64,000 nt of DNA, from positions 1-64,000 of the forward strand of contig NZ_JAHHZS010000018.1 in assembly GCF_022606295.1 (NCBI RefSeq), given 5' to 3'. The notes under the pieces are model-generated. The model was given only the letters and a program-made list of their open reading frames with translations, had not been told where the DNA came from and did no database searches. Source of the DNA: Arthrobacter bambusae. GTDB lineage: Bacteria; Actinomycetota; Actinomycetes; Actinomycetales; Micrococcaceae. This document shows, in pieces, positions 36,686-45,438 of this stretch. The position numbers were made by a program, and so were the translations under genes. Numbering within the stretch: the stretch's first letter is position 1; each line of letters starts with the position of its first letter.

Positions 36686-37579
36686 ATGAAGCCGTATCGT
36701 TCGATGCTGTTCGTGCCCGGCCACAAGGAAGGCTGGGCCGACAAAGCCGTCGCCTCGGGTGCCGATGCCCTGATCCTCGACCTCGAAGACTCAGTGCCGG
36801 TCGCAGAGAAGGATCGCACGCGCCCGAGCGTCGCCAAAACTATTGACCGCCTGCATGGGGCAGGAACGCGAGCCGACGTTTGGGTACGCCCGAACCCGCT
36901 CGTTAGCGGTATTCAGGGGAAAGACCTCGAGGCCGTGATCCGTCCCGGCCTTGCGGGGCTCTTCCTGCCAAAGGTATTCAACGCCGAGGAGATCGTGCGC
37001 ATCGACGCGGTGGTCAGCCACATCGAGCAGCGTGAGGGCCTCGAGCCCGGCAGCGTCGGTCTGCTGATCAGCTTTGAAACGGCCGCCTCCATGGCGAACT
37101 GTGAGGCCATCGCGGCGGCTAGCCCCCGGGTGGTCAGCCTGCTCGGCGCGACAGGACCCAACGCCGACGTCGGCCGCGAGCTAGGCTTCGAGTTCACCCC
37201 CGCGGGCCTCGAGACGCTCTATCTCCGCAGCCGCATAGTCCTGGCCGCCCGGGCCGCAGGAATCCACCACCCCGTCGCCGGCCTCTGGCAAGACATCCAC
37301 GACCTTGAGGGGGCCCGCCAGTTCACCCTCGACAACAAGCAACTTGGTTACCGAGGCATGATTTGCATTCACCCCTCCCATGTCGCCATAGCAAACGAGA
37401 TCTTCACACCGTCCGCCGCTCAGGTCGACTTCTACCGACGCATGATCAGCGCCTTCGGCGCGGCGGAAGCGACCGGCGACGCGGCCGTTGATTTCGAGGG
37501 CCAGCACATTGACATCGCTCACGTGAAGACCGCCCAGGGAGTGATCGCGCTTGCCGAGGCCATTGGCCTGAATAGCTGA
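36686..37579 (+). CDS. Second CitE-like CoA-ester lyase
   Basis: The 297-residue protein has MLFVPGHKEGW, ALILDLEDSVPVAEKDRTRP, ADVWVRPNPLVSG, LLISFETAASM, GPNADVGRELG and GMICIHPSHVAIANEIFTPS, all typical of the HpcH/HpaI-CitE superfamily. It differs clearly from the lyase at 27.4 kb, so the two probably act on different CoA esters (for instance malyl/methylmalyl versus citramalyl). ATG 36686 follows AAGGAG at 8 bases. It ends the operon starting at 32879, after a 184-base gap. Confidence 0.82.
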   Translation: MKPYRSMLFVPGHKEGWADKAVASGADALILDLEDSVPVAEKDRTRPSVAKTIDRLHGAGTRADVWVRPNPLVSGIQGKDLEAVIRPGLAGLFLPKVFNAEEIVRIDAVVSHIEQREGLEPGSVGLLISFETAASMANCEAIAAASPRVVSLLGATGPNADVGRELGFEFTPAGLETLYLRSRIVLAARAAGIHHPVAGLWQDIHDLEGARQFTLDNKQLGYRGMICIHPSHVAIANEIFTPSAAQVDFYRRMISAFGAAEATGDAAVDFEGQHIDIAHVKTAQGVIALAEAIGLNS

Positions 37580-37667
37580 TTCCGCTGAGTTTCCGGGATC
37601 ACCCAGGGCCGCCGTTCGCGAAACGAATAGTCTGACGTTGATTCGGATGCTGACGTAAGGCTGCACA

Positions 37668-37703
37668 GGGCCTGAGCGTGGTTGTTGAACCAGGCTCAGG
37701 CCC
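37668..37703 (+). terminator. Hairpin after the second CitE-like gene
   Basis: GGGCCTGAGC (37668-37677) is complementary to GCTCAGGCCC (37694-37703) with a 16-base loop, followed by a short TT. The same GGCCTGAGC arm sequence occurs in the terminator at 48.6 kb, suggesting a recurring terminator type. The remaining bases up to 38111 hold no gene I recognise. Confidence 0.65.
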
Positions 37704-38111
37704 TTCCGTGGCCTTGAGAGGCCCGTTCAGTGTTTCGCGCTAGTCTGCCGGTTACCCGTGAAGGTGCTGTGATGGGACCACTCCTCCTGAGTCGACCGGA
37801 AGATTCTCGCCGCTATGGTTGTTAGGCAGGCGGGTTATCTTGCGGGACATGACAAGCGGTGCTCCGCCGGCATGCTGGGGTGTGCCAGTCATAATCCGGC
37901 ACCTGCCTCATTCGGCCGGCGACCAGTGGCCCGGTCAGCGAAGAGCAACGCCTCCCGCCCTCGGGCGCACATCTTAGGACAACGATGTCTATGAGCGCAC
38001 AAAAACTGCTCTCACAGAATTGGCGCTGAACGGCTCAGTTCCAATCCCGTGAGAGCAGCTCCCAAGTTCCAAACTCCGGCCCGCTCGGCGGTCACGTGTC
38101 GGTACGACCCG

Positions 38112-39059
38112 TCATTGGCCTTGGTGATATCTCGTGGCTTGGTCTACGGCGGCCCGCAACCGCTCAGGATCGACCGCGATATCCACACCGGAACGTTCCA
38201 CCTGCAGCTTCATGAACGAGCGGGAGTCCAAGTCACCGAATCCGCGACCCACGGCCTCGCTAATCTCCTCGTGGACCAAATTCGCAAGGCGCATTGGAAC
38301 GCCGAGCTCCTTGCCCATCCGCACCGCGAGCCCGACATCCTTGTGTCCAAGCTTCAGCTGCATCGACGGCGGCTCGTACTGATTCGGCAGGAACTGCTTA
38401 ACGGCATGATCGAGAGGGCGCGCCTTGCCGACGACACCAAACTGCAGCGCCTCCCACAGATCCAGTGGATCGAGCCCCGCCTTGACTGCGAGGGTAAAGA
38501 CCTCGGCAATCGACGCAAAAATCATGTTGCCAAGCAGGTTATGGCTGAGCTTCGTCACGGTCCCGGCCCCGATGGCGCCCACATACCTGGGGGCACTCGC
38601 GAAACTTTGCAGCACGGATTCGTGCAGCTCGAACGCCTCTTTGTCTCCGCCGGCCCAGAGCACGAGGTTTCCGGAGGCTGCTCCGGCGGGACCTCCGCTG
38701 ACGGGCGCGTCGAGCATGGAGATACCTCTCCCGGCCAGTTGCTTATGCAGGCGGGTGACCGTTTCGCGCGAGTTTGAGGAGAGGTCGAAGAAGACGGTGC
38801 CCTCACGCGCGTTCTCGAGGATACCGCCAACGCCACGCACCGCATCCTCCACCTGAACCGGTCCGGGCAGCGAGGTGAAGATGACGTCACTGCCGGCCGC
38901 CAGCTCGCCGATAGATCCGGCCACTGCAACACCCTGGTCTGCGAAGGGAAGCATCGCGGGTTCGAAGACGTCGAAAACAGTCACATCCTGTCCGCTCTGC
39001 ACGATGTTCGCGGCCATGCCGCCGCCCATCCTGCCGAGGCCGATGAAACCAATTTTCAT
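38112..39059 (-). CDS. NAD(P)-dependent beta-hydroxyacid dehydrogenase (3-hydroxyisobutyrate dehydrogenase family)
   Basis: The 315-residue protein has the Rossmann start KIGFIGLGRMGGGMA, the substrate motif MLDAPVSGGPAGAASGN and the catalytic Lys in TVTKLSHNLLGN. The family oxidises beta-hydroxyacids (3-hydroxyisobutyrate, L-serine, D-glycerate) or reduces semialdehydes. The frame is open further upstream, but the start is taken at ATG 39059, which abuts the CMD stop. Last gene of a five-gene leftward operon. Confidence 0.88.
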   Translation of the reverse strand: MKIGFIGLGRMGGGMAANIVQSGQDVTVFDVFEPAMLPFADQGVAVAGSIGELAAGSDVIFTSLPGPVQVEDAVRGVGGILENAREGTVFFDLSSNSRETVTRLHKQLAGRGISMLDAPVSGGPAGAASGNLVLWAGGDKEAFELHESVLQSFASAPRYVGAIGAGTVTKLSHNLLGNMIFASIAEVFTLAVKAGLDPLDLWEALQFGVVGKARPLDHAVKQFLPNQYEPPSMQLKLGHKDVGLAVRMGKELGVPMRLANLVHEEISEAVGRGFGDLDSRSFMKLQVERSGVDIAVDPERLRAAVDQATRYHQGQ

Positions 39060-39061
39060 GC

Positions 39062-39439
39062 TCAAATCCCCATCTCGTCGAAAACCCTTTTTGCCACTCG
39101 GAAGGCCCCAAGACCAGCGGGCATTCCCAGGTAGATCGAGATCTGCAGCAGCAGCTCCTGAATCTCCGTTTTCGTTAGCCCATTGGTGATGCCACCCTTG
39201 ATGTGGCCTGCGAGTTCCTCGGGCCGATTCGCCGCCGCGAGCATTCCGATGTTCAGGATGCTCCGGCTGCGCCGGTCTATCCCGGGCCTTGTCCACACCG
39301 CCCCCCAGCAGTACTCCGTAACGAAGTCCTGCATCGGCTTCGTGAAATCATCCGCCGCGGCGAGGGTAGCCTCGACAAACTCTGCGCCGGCAATTTCCTT
39401 GCGTACGGCCAGGCCGGCCTCGTACAGTTCCGCACTCAC
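39062..39439 (-). CDS. Carboxymuconolactone decarboxylase family protein (PcaC-like length)
   Basis: This 125-residue all-helical protein has DFVTEYCWGAVWTRPGIDRR, SRSILNIGMLAAANRPEEL, GHIKGGITNGLTKTEIQELL and YLGMPAGLGAF, matching gamma-carboxymuconolactone decarboxylases in length and order. No other beta-ketoadipate gene is present, so the true substrate is probably not carboxymuconolactone. It lies between the cupin and hydroxyacid dehydrogenase genes with gaps of 22 and 2 bases. Confidence 0.88.
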   Translation of the reverse strand: MSAELYEAGLAVRKEIAGAEFVEATLAAADDFTKPMQDFVTEYCWGAVWTRPGIDRRSRSILNIGMLAAANRPEELAGHIKGGITNGLTKTEIQELLLQISIYLGMPAGLGAFRVAKRVFDEMGI

Positions 39440-39461
39440 CGATATCCCCCTTCGCAGTCTT

Positions 39462-39992
39462 CTAGCGCGTCGCCGAGATCATCAGCACGGCCGCGGTAGT
39501 CGGCTCGGTTGTTCGGTTGTTCCAGGAGTGCTTGGTACCGCGCTGCACCAGGGTATCGCCCGGGTACAGGGTAGTCTCCTCCGTCTCCATGACAGCAGTG
39601 AGTTCACCGGACAACACGGTGACTATGTCAACGGTGTCGGTCACATGCAGACCCACGATGCCGCCGGCCTCTTCGGGCGGGACCATCCCCTTGAGCGGTC
39701 CATGGGAGTCGCCGAAGCCCGCTGATATGTCCCATTCCGAGTCGGGGCGGAATGTCACGATCCGGTACACCACGCCTCCATCGTTCGGCTCGGTGTACAC
39801 ACCGCCCTCCAGACCGTCGTCGTTGTCCACCGGCACAGGCAGCGTGCCGGTGCGCCAGATCTCGCACTTCGTGTTCGCCTCGCTGCTGAACCGGACCGGG
39901 GTTTCCTCGTCGGATACGAAGCACGATTTGCCGTACTCGTCGACGCCGGTGATGATTCGCCGCGCCTGCGCGGTCGCGTAGTCCTTCTTCAT
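39462..39992 (-). CDS. Cupin-domain protein
   Basis: The 176-residue protein has a C-terminal cupin core (HVTDTVDIVTVLSGELTAVM, then LYPGDTLVQRGTKHSWNNRT) with likely metal ligands in the HVTD and KHSW segments. An N-terminal extension contains VYTEPNDGGVVYRIVTFRPD. Proteins of this build are often annotated as cupins next to hydroxyacid dehydrogenases. Third gene of the leftward operon. Function unknown; a small-molecule isomerase or dioxygenase is possible. Confidence 0.82.
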   Translation of the reverse strand: MKKDYATAQARRIITGVDEYGKSCFVSDEETPVRFSSEANTKCEIWRTGTLPVPVDNDDGLEGGVYTEPNDGGVVYRIVTFRPDSEWDISAGFGDSHGPLKGMVPPEEAGGIVGLHVTDTVDIVTVLSGELTAVMETEETTLYPGDTLVQRGTKHSWNNRTTEPTTAAVLMISATR

Positions 39993-40102
39993 TTCTGATT
40001 CTGCCGTTTCTCAGGTTGGGGACGAGACGGAACGCCGGCCCTGCTGGGGCATCCGCCGCCTGTGGGATTCGGTGGCATTCTGTTCGATTCTCGACAGGCT
40101 TT

Positions 40103-41023
40103 CTACCCGGCCGTTTCGCCGTCTTGTGGCACGACCCGCGTCTTTGCCCAGCGGTCAATGACAAGCGCTGCGGTGTCAACCTGTGCCTCTGCACCGTTCT
40201 CCGCGATGCACAGTTGATAGAGTTCTCGCGCGATGCCGCCGAAGAGGCTCGGTACGCCGCTCACGCGGGCGAGGTCGGTGGCGAGTCGTACGTCCTTGTG
40301 CGCGAGACCCAGGGTGAAGCCAGGGCTTAGGTTCCCCAGCATTACGCGTGGCCCGAAGCTCTTTTCCAGGTAGGCATTGCGTCCCCCGCTTGCCATCAGG
40401 ATCTCATGTGCGGTGCGGGAGTTGACGCCATTCTTGTCCGCCAGGGCGAGCGCTTCGAGCGACAGCAGTCGCTGCGCATGGGACAGCAGGTTGTTGACGA
40501 GCTTGATGACCTGCCCGTTGCCTACGCCGCCCGCGTGGAAGATGTTCGGGCTGATGTCGGCGAGAATCGGTTGCACGGTCTCGAACTGCCCGGGGTCGGC
40601 GCCGACCATAATAGCGATGGTGCCTGCCTGAGCCGCGGTGATCCCTCCGCTGACCGGGGCGTCAATCATCTGCACGTCCTGCTGGCGCAGCCGCTGGGCC
40701 ATGGCCCTGGTAGCAATCGGATCCCCTGTCGTCTGGTCGATCACGATTGTGCCGGGCCGGAGCACCTCCGCGATGCCGCCCTCGCCGAACAGCACTGTGT
40801 GGACGTGATCGGAGGTCGGCAGGCACAGGAGTACAACCTCGCAGCCTGCTGCGAGTTCTGCCGCCTCGCGCGCCGGTTGGGCTCCCAAGGCCACAAGTCT
40901 CTCAGTCACTGCGGGATCGCGGTCGAACACGATAAGCTCCCGGGACAGCTGCAGCCGGGATGCCAGCGCTCCCCCCATGTTCCCGAGGCCAATGTATCCC
41001 AAGTTCATTTGCTCAGCTCTCAT
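40103..41023 (-). CDS. Second beta-hydroxyacid dehydrogenase (3-HIBADH family)
   Basis: The 306-residue protein shows LGYIGLGNMGGALASRL, IDQTTGDP, QMIDAPVSGGITAAQAGT and catalytic Lys in VIKLVNNLLSH. It is a distant paralogue of the dehydrogenase at 38.1 kb, so the operon carries two related NAD(P) enzymes. The start is taken at ATG 41023 with GGAG nine bases upstream; ATG 41008, which opens MNLGYIG, is possible. It sits between the aldehyde dehydrogenase and the cupin. Confidence 0.88.
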   Translation of the reverse strand: MRAEQMNLGYIGLGNMGGALASRLQLSRELIVFDRDPAVTERLVALGAQPAREAAELAAGCEVVLLCLPTSDHVHTVLFGEGGIAEVLRPGTIVIDQTTGDPIATRAMAQRLRQQDVQMIDAPVSGGITAAQAGTIAIMVGADPGQFETVQPILADISPNIFHAGGVGNGQVIKLVNNLLSHAQRLLSLEALALADKNGVNSRTAHEILMASGGRNAYLEKSFGPRVMLGNLSPGFTLGLAHKDVRLATDLARVSGVPSLFGGIARELYQLCIAENGAEAQVDTAALVIDRWAKTRVVPQDGETAG

Positions 41024-41090
41024 TTTGCACTTCTCCTTCGTTCTTTCCGTTTCTCCGCATGCGGAGCCCCTCATCGGCCGTTCTTATTGC

Positions 41091-42572
41091 TCATCGGAGC
41101 CGGTCGAACACTTCTCGTGGGAGGCCGTAGGACTTGACTTCGACGTAGGCGTCAAAGCCCTCCATGCCAGACTCCCGGCCGATCCCGCTGCGTTTGAAAC
41201 CGCCGATCGGGGCTGCGAACCCACCAGGCGAACCGTTGACTTCGACCGTTCCGGTTCGAATGCGTCGGGCTACACCGAGCGCGCGTTCCGGCTCGCCGGC
41301 GAACACCGAACCGCTGAGTCCGTAGTCGGAGTTGTTTGCGATCGCCACGGCCTCCTCCTCCGTGTCGAAGGCGTGCACGGTGAGCACCGGTCCGAAGATT
41401 TCCTCCTGAGCGATCCTCGAGTTGGGGTCGACATCGGTAAAGACCGTTGGCGAAATATAGAAGCCGCGATCGAGGCCGGACGGACGGTCGCCTCCTATCA
41501 GCAGGGTCGCTCCGGAATTCTTACCCTCGGCGATGTACCTCTCGACTCGCTCGCGCTGGTTCCGGTTCGCGAGCGGACCGATCTCTGTCGCTGCGTCGAA
41601 TGGATCGCCGACCGGCATCGACTCGATCATCTGGACCAGCCGCTCGTTGAGTTCCGCAAGTCGGGGTCGAGCGACAACAATCCTGGTCTTGTTGCTACAC
41701 ACCTGACCGCTGTTGCGCAGTGAGACTGCGCGGATCGCGGCGATGGCCGCATCGAAATCTGCGTCCTCAAGCAGGAGTGCAGCGGACTTTCCGCCGAGTT
41801 CCAGGGTGCAGCGGCGGATCTCCTCGCCGCAGATTGCAGCGATCCGGCGGCCGGCCGCCGTGGATCCGGTGAAGGAGACCTTGTCAATACCCGGGTGACG
41901 CACGAGGTACTCACTTACCTCGCGCTGTGCCGGAACCACGCTCAGCACCCCTTCAGGGAGGCCCGCTCGTTGCAGTTGATCTGCAAGGAGGTAGGCGTCG
42001 AGGGGTGTCTCGGGAGTTGGTTTGAGCACGACGGTGCAGCCGGCGATAAGGGCAGGGACCACCTTGAGGATTGAGGTGAGTAGCGGAGCGTTCCACGGAA
42101 TGATGGCTGCTACGACACCGACTGGCTCACGAGTGACCAATGCGTTGCCCGTGTCGGACGTGCGGGTGTCGACCCAAGGGTATCGCTGCGCGGACTCAAT
42201 GAAGGTGTCTGTCATCAGCCGCGGCAGTGTTGCCTGGTAGGAACGCGACAACGTGATCGGGCACCCCATCTCGGCCGTCACGAGCTTCGCAATATCCTCG
42301 ACGCGCTCCTCGATCCCCGCGCTGAACCTACGTACTACGGCGAGCCGCTCTTCCAAGCTCAGCCGCGGCCACGGTCCGTGGTCAAAGGCCTCCCGTGCCC
42401 GGGTGATCGCGGCATCGATATCTGCCTCGACCGCTTCCGGCACCGATGCGATGATGTCCTCCGAGGACGGGGAAATGACCTGGATCCTACGATCCGATGA
42501 CGGCCGCACCCACCTTCCTCCGATGAACAGTCGGTCGTATTCACCCTGCCAGAGGTCCTGTGGAATGCTCAT
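41091..42572 (-). CDS. NAD(P)-dependent aldehyde dehydrogenase
   Basis: The 493-residue protein has the ALDH signature residues: PWNAPLL with the oxyanion Asn, KVSFTGSTAAGR for NAD binding, general-base Glu in TLELGGKSA, catalytic Cys in NSGQVCSNKT, and EEIFGPVLTV. It converts an aldehyde or semialdehyde to the acid. First gene of the leftward operon (ALDH, HIBADH, cupin, CMD, HIBADH). Together these suggest oxidation of a hydroxyacid or alcohol by way of a semialdehyde. The promoter region contains the AT-rich element at 42.70 kb. Confidence 0.93.
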   Translation of the reverse strand: MSIPQDLWQGEYDRLFIGGRWVRPSSDRRIQVISPSSEDIIASVPEAVEADIDAAITRAREAFDHGPWPRLSLEERLAVVRRFSAGIEERVEDIAKLVTAEMGCPITLSRSYQATLPRLMTDTFIESAQRYPWVDTRTSDTGNALVTREPVGVVAAIIPWNAPLLTSILKVVPALIAGCTVVLKPTPETPLDAYLLADQLQRAGLPEGVLSVVPAQREVSEYLVRHPGIDKVSFTGSTAAGRRIAAICGEEIRRCTLELGGKSAALLLEDADFDAAIAAIRAVSLRNSGQVCSNKTRIVVARPRLAELNERLVQMIESMPVGDPFDAATEIGPLANRNQRERVERYIAEGKNSGATLLIGGDRPSGLDRGFYISPTVFTDVDPNSRIAQEEIFGPVLTVHAFDTEEEAVAIANNSDYGLSGSVFAGEPERALGVARRIRTGTVEVNGSPGGFAAPIGGFKRSGIGRESGMEGFDAYVEVKSYGLPREVFDRLR

Positions 42573-42695
42573 GTGTAGATCCCTACGTCGTTGTGGCGAT
42601 CCGCGGAGTGGCCGTCCAGGGCGCTGGCCCGCACAGGGGCCGCGCGGCTTTCCGAGCTCCTTCGGAGTGTGTAAAACCTTGCGATATGAGTCATA

Positions 42696-42715
42696 CTAGA
42701 ATATATAATATTGTG
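42696..42715. promoter_or_regulatory. AT-rich element between ALDH operon and CoA-transferase genes
   Basis: CTAGAATATATAATATTGTG lies in the divergent region, 124 bases from the ALDH start and 85 from the CoA-transferase ATG. It matches the 32.77 kb element over GAATATATnATAT and is a candidate shared operator for both directions. Confidence 0.55.
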
Positions 42716-42799
42716 ATTGCAACTACCCTGTATAGCGCTTCGGAGGTTCACCGAGCGCCGGGGGTCAGGGCAAAAACACATCATGGAGGCAATGGAGTC

Positions 42800-44017
42800 A
42801 TGCAACACAGGCCACTGGAGGGTATCCGCGTCATGGAGATTGGCGCCTACATCTCCCTGCCCACAACCACTTCCCTCCTCACATCCCTCGGAGCAGAGGT
42901 CGTCAAAATCGAGCGCCCCTTTGCGGGTGAGGACTTTCGAAGGCACCAGAACGACCAGAGCCCGTACTTCCGGCAATATAACAGCGGTAAGCGGAGCCTG
43001 GCGGTCGATTTAAAATCCCCGGAGGGCGTTGCGCTGGTGAAGTCGCTCGTTCCCCGCTTCGACGTGGTGCTCGAGAACATGCGTCCGGGCAAGCTCAAGG
43101 CGATGGGTCTCGGAGTGGAGGCATGCCGTCAACTGCGCCCCGACATCATCTACGGCTCGATGACCGGATTCGGCGAGACCGGTCCATTGGCGAACCGGCC
43201 GGCCTACGACACGATCGGTCACGCTTTCGGGGGCCTCTATTCAGTTTGGGGCGATGAGGGCAACCCCCGGCTCGCTGGCGGTCTCAGTGCGGATCTCATC
43301 ACCGGCATCGTTGGGGTGGCCGGCGTGCTTGCGGCCATCATCGCGCGCCTACGCACGGGTGAGGGTCAGCGCGTCGAGACGTCCATCATGGAGGCAATCA
43401 GTACGCTCACAGCCGACAGTATCGCGCAGACTTTCGAACTCGGGAAGAGCCCTACTCGTACAAGCCGTCATCCGCAGGCACAGAATTTTTGCGTCCCCAC
43501 CTCGGACGGCAAATTCATCGCCCTGCACCTCTCCTCATCCCAGAAATTCTGGCGGGCGATGTGCCGTGCGATCGGCCGTGCCGATCTCGCCGAGGATTCC
43601 CGTTTTGCAGAGTACCGTGACCGGGAGGCGAACTACTTCGACCTGGCCCCCATTGTGGAGAAACAATTCGCGACGCAGCCGTTCGCGCACTGGGAGCGGG
43701 AACTGATCAACGAGGACGTGCCGTTCGGCCCGGTGCTCTCCATCGCCGAGTACATCGAGAACGAACAGGTGACACACCTCGGTATGTTCGATCACCAGCC
43801 CGACGGGCTCCCACTACTGCGCGCACCATGGCAGTTCAACGGCGAGCGTCCCAAACGCAGCCCGCGCACCCCGAAAGTCGGGTCCGACACGCGCGCGGTC
43901 GCCGGCGAGGTACTCTCCAGCGAAGAGGTGGAGGCTTTGATCTTCGCTGGCGTACTTTCGGCCGATGACTCCGAAAGTGCTCCAGACCGACCCACCCAAA
44001 TCGACAACGAGGAGTGA
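42800..44017 (+). CDS. Class III CoA-transferase (CaiB/BaiF family)
   Basis: The 405-residue enzyme moves CoA between carboxylic acids. It shows LEGIRVMEIGAYISLPTTTS, LGAEVVKIERPFAGEDFR, NSGKRSLAVDLKSPEG and the catalytic Asp in NRPAYDTIGHAFGG. ATG 42800 follows GGAGG at ten bases; an open frame reaching back to 42560 overlaps the opposite operon and is rejected. Its end nearly touches the following PrpD gene, so the pair is co-expressed. The likely role is activation of a di- or hydroxyacid handled by that PrpD protein, as inference. Confidence 0.9.
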   Translation: MQHRPLEGIRVMEIGAYISLPTTTSLLTSLGAEVVKIERPFAGEDFRRHQNDQSPYFRQYNSGKRSLAVDLKSPEGVALVKSLVPRFDVVLENMRPGKLKAMGLGVEACRQLRPDIIYGSMTGFGETGPLANRPAYDTIGHAFGGLYSVWGDEGNPRLAGGLSADLITGIVGVAGVLAAIIARLRTGEGQRVETSIMEAISTLTADSIAQTFELGKSPTRTSRHPQAQNFCVPTSDGKFIALHLSSSQKFWRAMCRAIGRADLAEDSRFAEYRDREANYFDLAPIVEKQFATQPFAHWERELINEDVPFGPVLSIAEYIENEQVTHLGMFDHQPDGLPLLRAPWQFNGERPKRSPRTPKVGSDTRAVAGEVLSSEEVEALIFAGVLSADDSESAPDRPTQIDNEE

Positions 44018-44022
44018 CGAGG

Positions 44023-45438
44023 ATGTCCACCATTATCGAACAGTTGGCGGAATTCGCCACTGGAACCACCGCGGAATCAATGCCTGACGAAGTGGCGCAC
44101 GCTTCCAAGCGAGTGCTGCTGGATTCGCTCGGCTGCGCTGTCGCCTCGGTCGGTGAGGCCGGTGCCGAGCGCGGTATCGCCTACGCCCAGATCCTTGGTG
44201 GGGACACCGGCCCGGCGACCATCCTCGGCACCGGAAAGACCACCTCGGTGCCGGGCGCCGCCTTCGCAAACGGCGAGCTCATCAATGCCCTCGACCAGGA
44301 TTCTGTGCTGCCTCCGGGACATGTCTCCCCCTACGTACTACCCGGCGTCGTTGCAACAGCCGAGGCGCAGGGGGCAGACGGGGCTACCCTACTTGCCGCT
44401 GTGGCCGTTGCGCATGAGATGTCGTTCCGCATCGGAAAAGCCCACGACTACCTGCGCGACATCAAGGACGGAGTAGTCACAATCCCGAAGGTCACCGGCT
44501 ACAGCAGTACGCTGTTTGGCGCAACTGCCGCTATCGGAATGGTCAAGGGTTTCGACGCCGAGATGATGGCCGACGCGCTGGGCATCATGGGATCTACGAT
44601 GCCGACGAACACGCAGGGCGCCTGGATCATGCACGCTCCCCCTACGACCATCAAGTACCAGCTCGCGGGCGGCTCGGCACTCGCTTCCGTCACCGCGGCG
44701 AATCTGGCCGAGTTGGGACACACCGGCGACCGGTTGATACTGGATGACCGCGAGTACGGCTTCCCTCGCTTCATCGGAACGATGCGGTGGGAGCCCGCAT
44801 CAATCACTACGGACCTCGGCTCCGACTGGCGCTTCCCCCGGTATGTCTCAATCAAGCCCTACCCGCACTGCAGAGTGATGCACGCCCTTTTCGACGGCCT
44901 CATCGACATCGTGGATTCAAACGATATCCGTCCGGAGGAGATCGAATCGATCCAAGCCTGGGGCGAGAGCTTCGTCATACAGCCGGCGTGGACGAACACC
45001 GTGATCCGAAATGTGCGTGACGCCCAATTCGGCATGACGCACGGTCTTGCGATGGCCGCACACCGCCTTGCACCCGGCATTGAGTGGCAGCAGCCGGAGG
45101 CGGTTCAGAATCCCTCTGTGCTGGCGCTGATGGACCGAACTACCTTCAATCCCCACCCTGAGCACGCCGCCGCCCTGGCGAACGACCCTGCGGCGCGGCT
45201 GTCACGCGTCGAAGTCCGCGCCCGCGGTCAGGTGTTTGTACAGGATCGCAACTTCCCGAAAGGCAGCCCATCCGCCGATCCGGCAAGCTACATGACCGAC
45301 GAGGAGCTGATTAACAAGTTCCTGCATAACGTAGAGCATGTTGTGACCAACGATCGTGCCGGTGCAGTCGTGGACTCGGTCTTCAACCTTGAAAAGCTCG
45401 ATGACTTTAGCGAGGTCGTCCGCCTCCTGCGGGCATAG
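44023..45438 (+). CDS. MmgE/PrpD family protein
   Basis: The 471-residue protein has the canonical PrpD features: VLLDSLGCAVAS, GAAFANGELINALDQDSV, SPYVLPGVVATAEA, TGYSSTLFGATAAIGMVKGF, KYQLAGGSALASVTAANLAELG, SIKPYPHCRVMHALFDGLID and the C-terminal MTDEELINKF. It is closer to classical PrpD than the protein at 23.7 kb. The ATG at 44023 has GAGGAG eight bases upstream; a GTG at 44014 overlaps the previous stop and is an alternative. Reaction unknown (dehydration, decarboxylation or epimerisation of a polycarboxylate). Confidence 0.88.
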   Translation: MSTIIEQLAEFATGTTAESMPDEVAHASKRVLLDSLGCAVASVGEAGAERGIAYAQILGGDTGPATILGTGKTTSVPGAAFANGELINALDQDSVLPPGHVSPYVLPGVVATAEAQGADGATLLAAVAVAHEMSFRIGKAHDYLRDIKDGVVTIPKVTGYSSTLFGATAAIGMVKGFDAEMMADALGIMGSTMPTNTQGAWIMHAPPTTIKYQLAGGSALASVTAANLAELGHTGDRLILDDREYGFPRFIGTMRWEPASITTDLGSDWRFPRYVSIKPYPHCRVMHALFDGLIDIVDSNDIRPEEIESIQAWGESFVIQPAWTNTVIRNVRDAQFGMTHGLAMAAHRLAPGIEWQQPEAVQNPSVLALMDRTTFNPHPEHAAALANDPAARLSRVEVRARGQVFVQDRNFPKGSPSADPASYMTDEELINKFLHNVEHVVTNDRAGAVVDSVFNLEKLDDFSEVVRLLRA

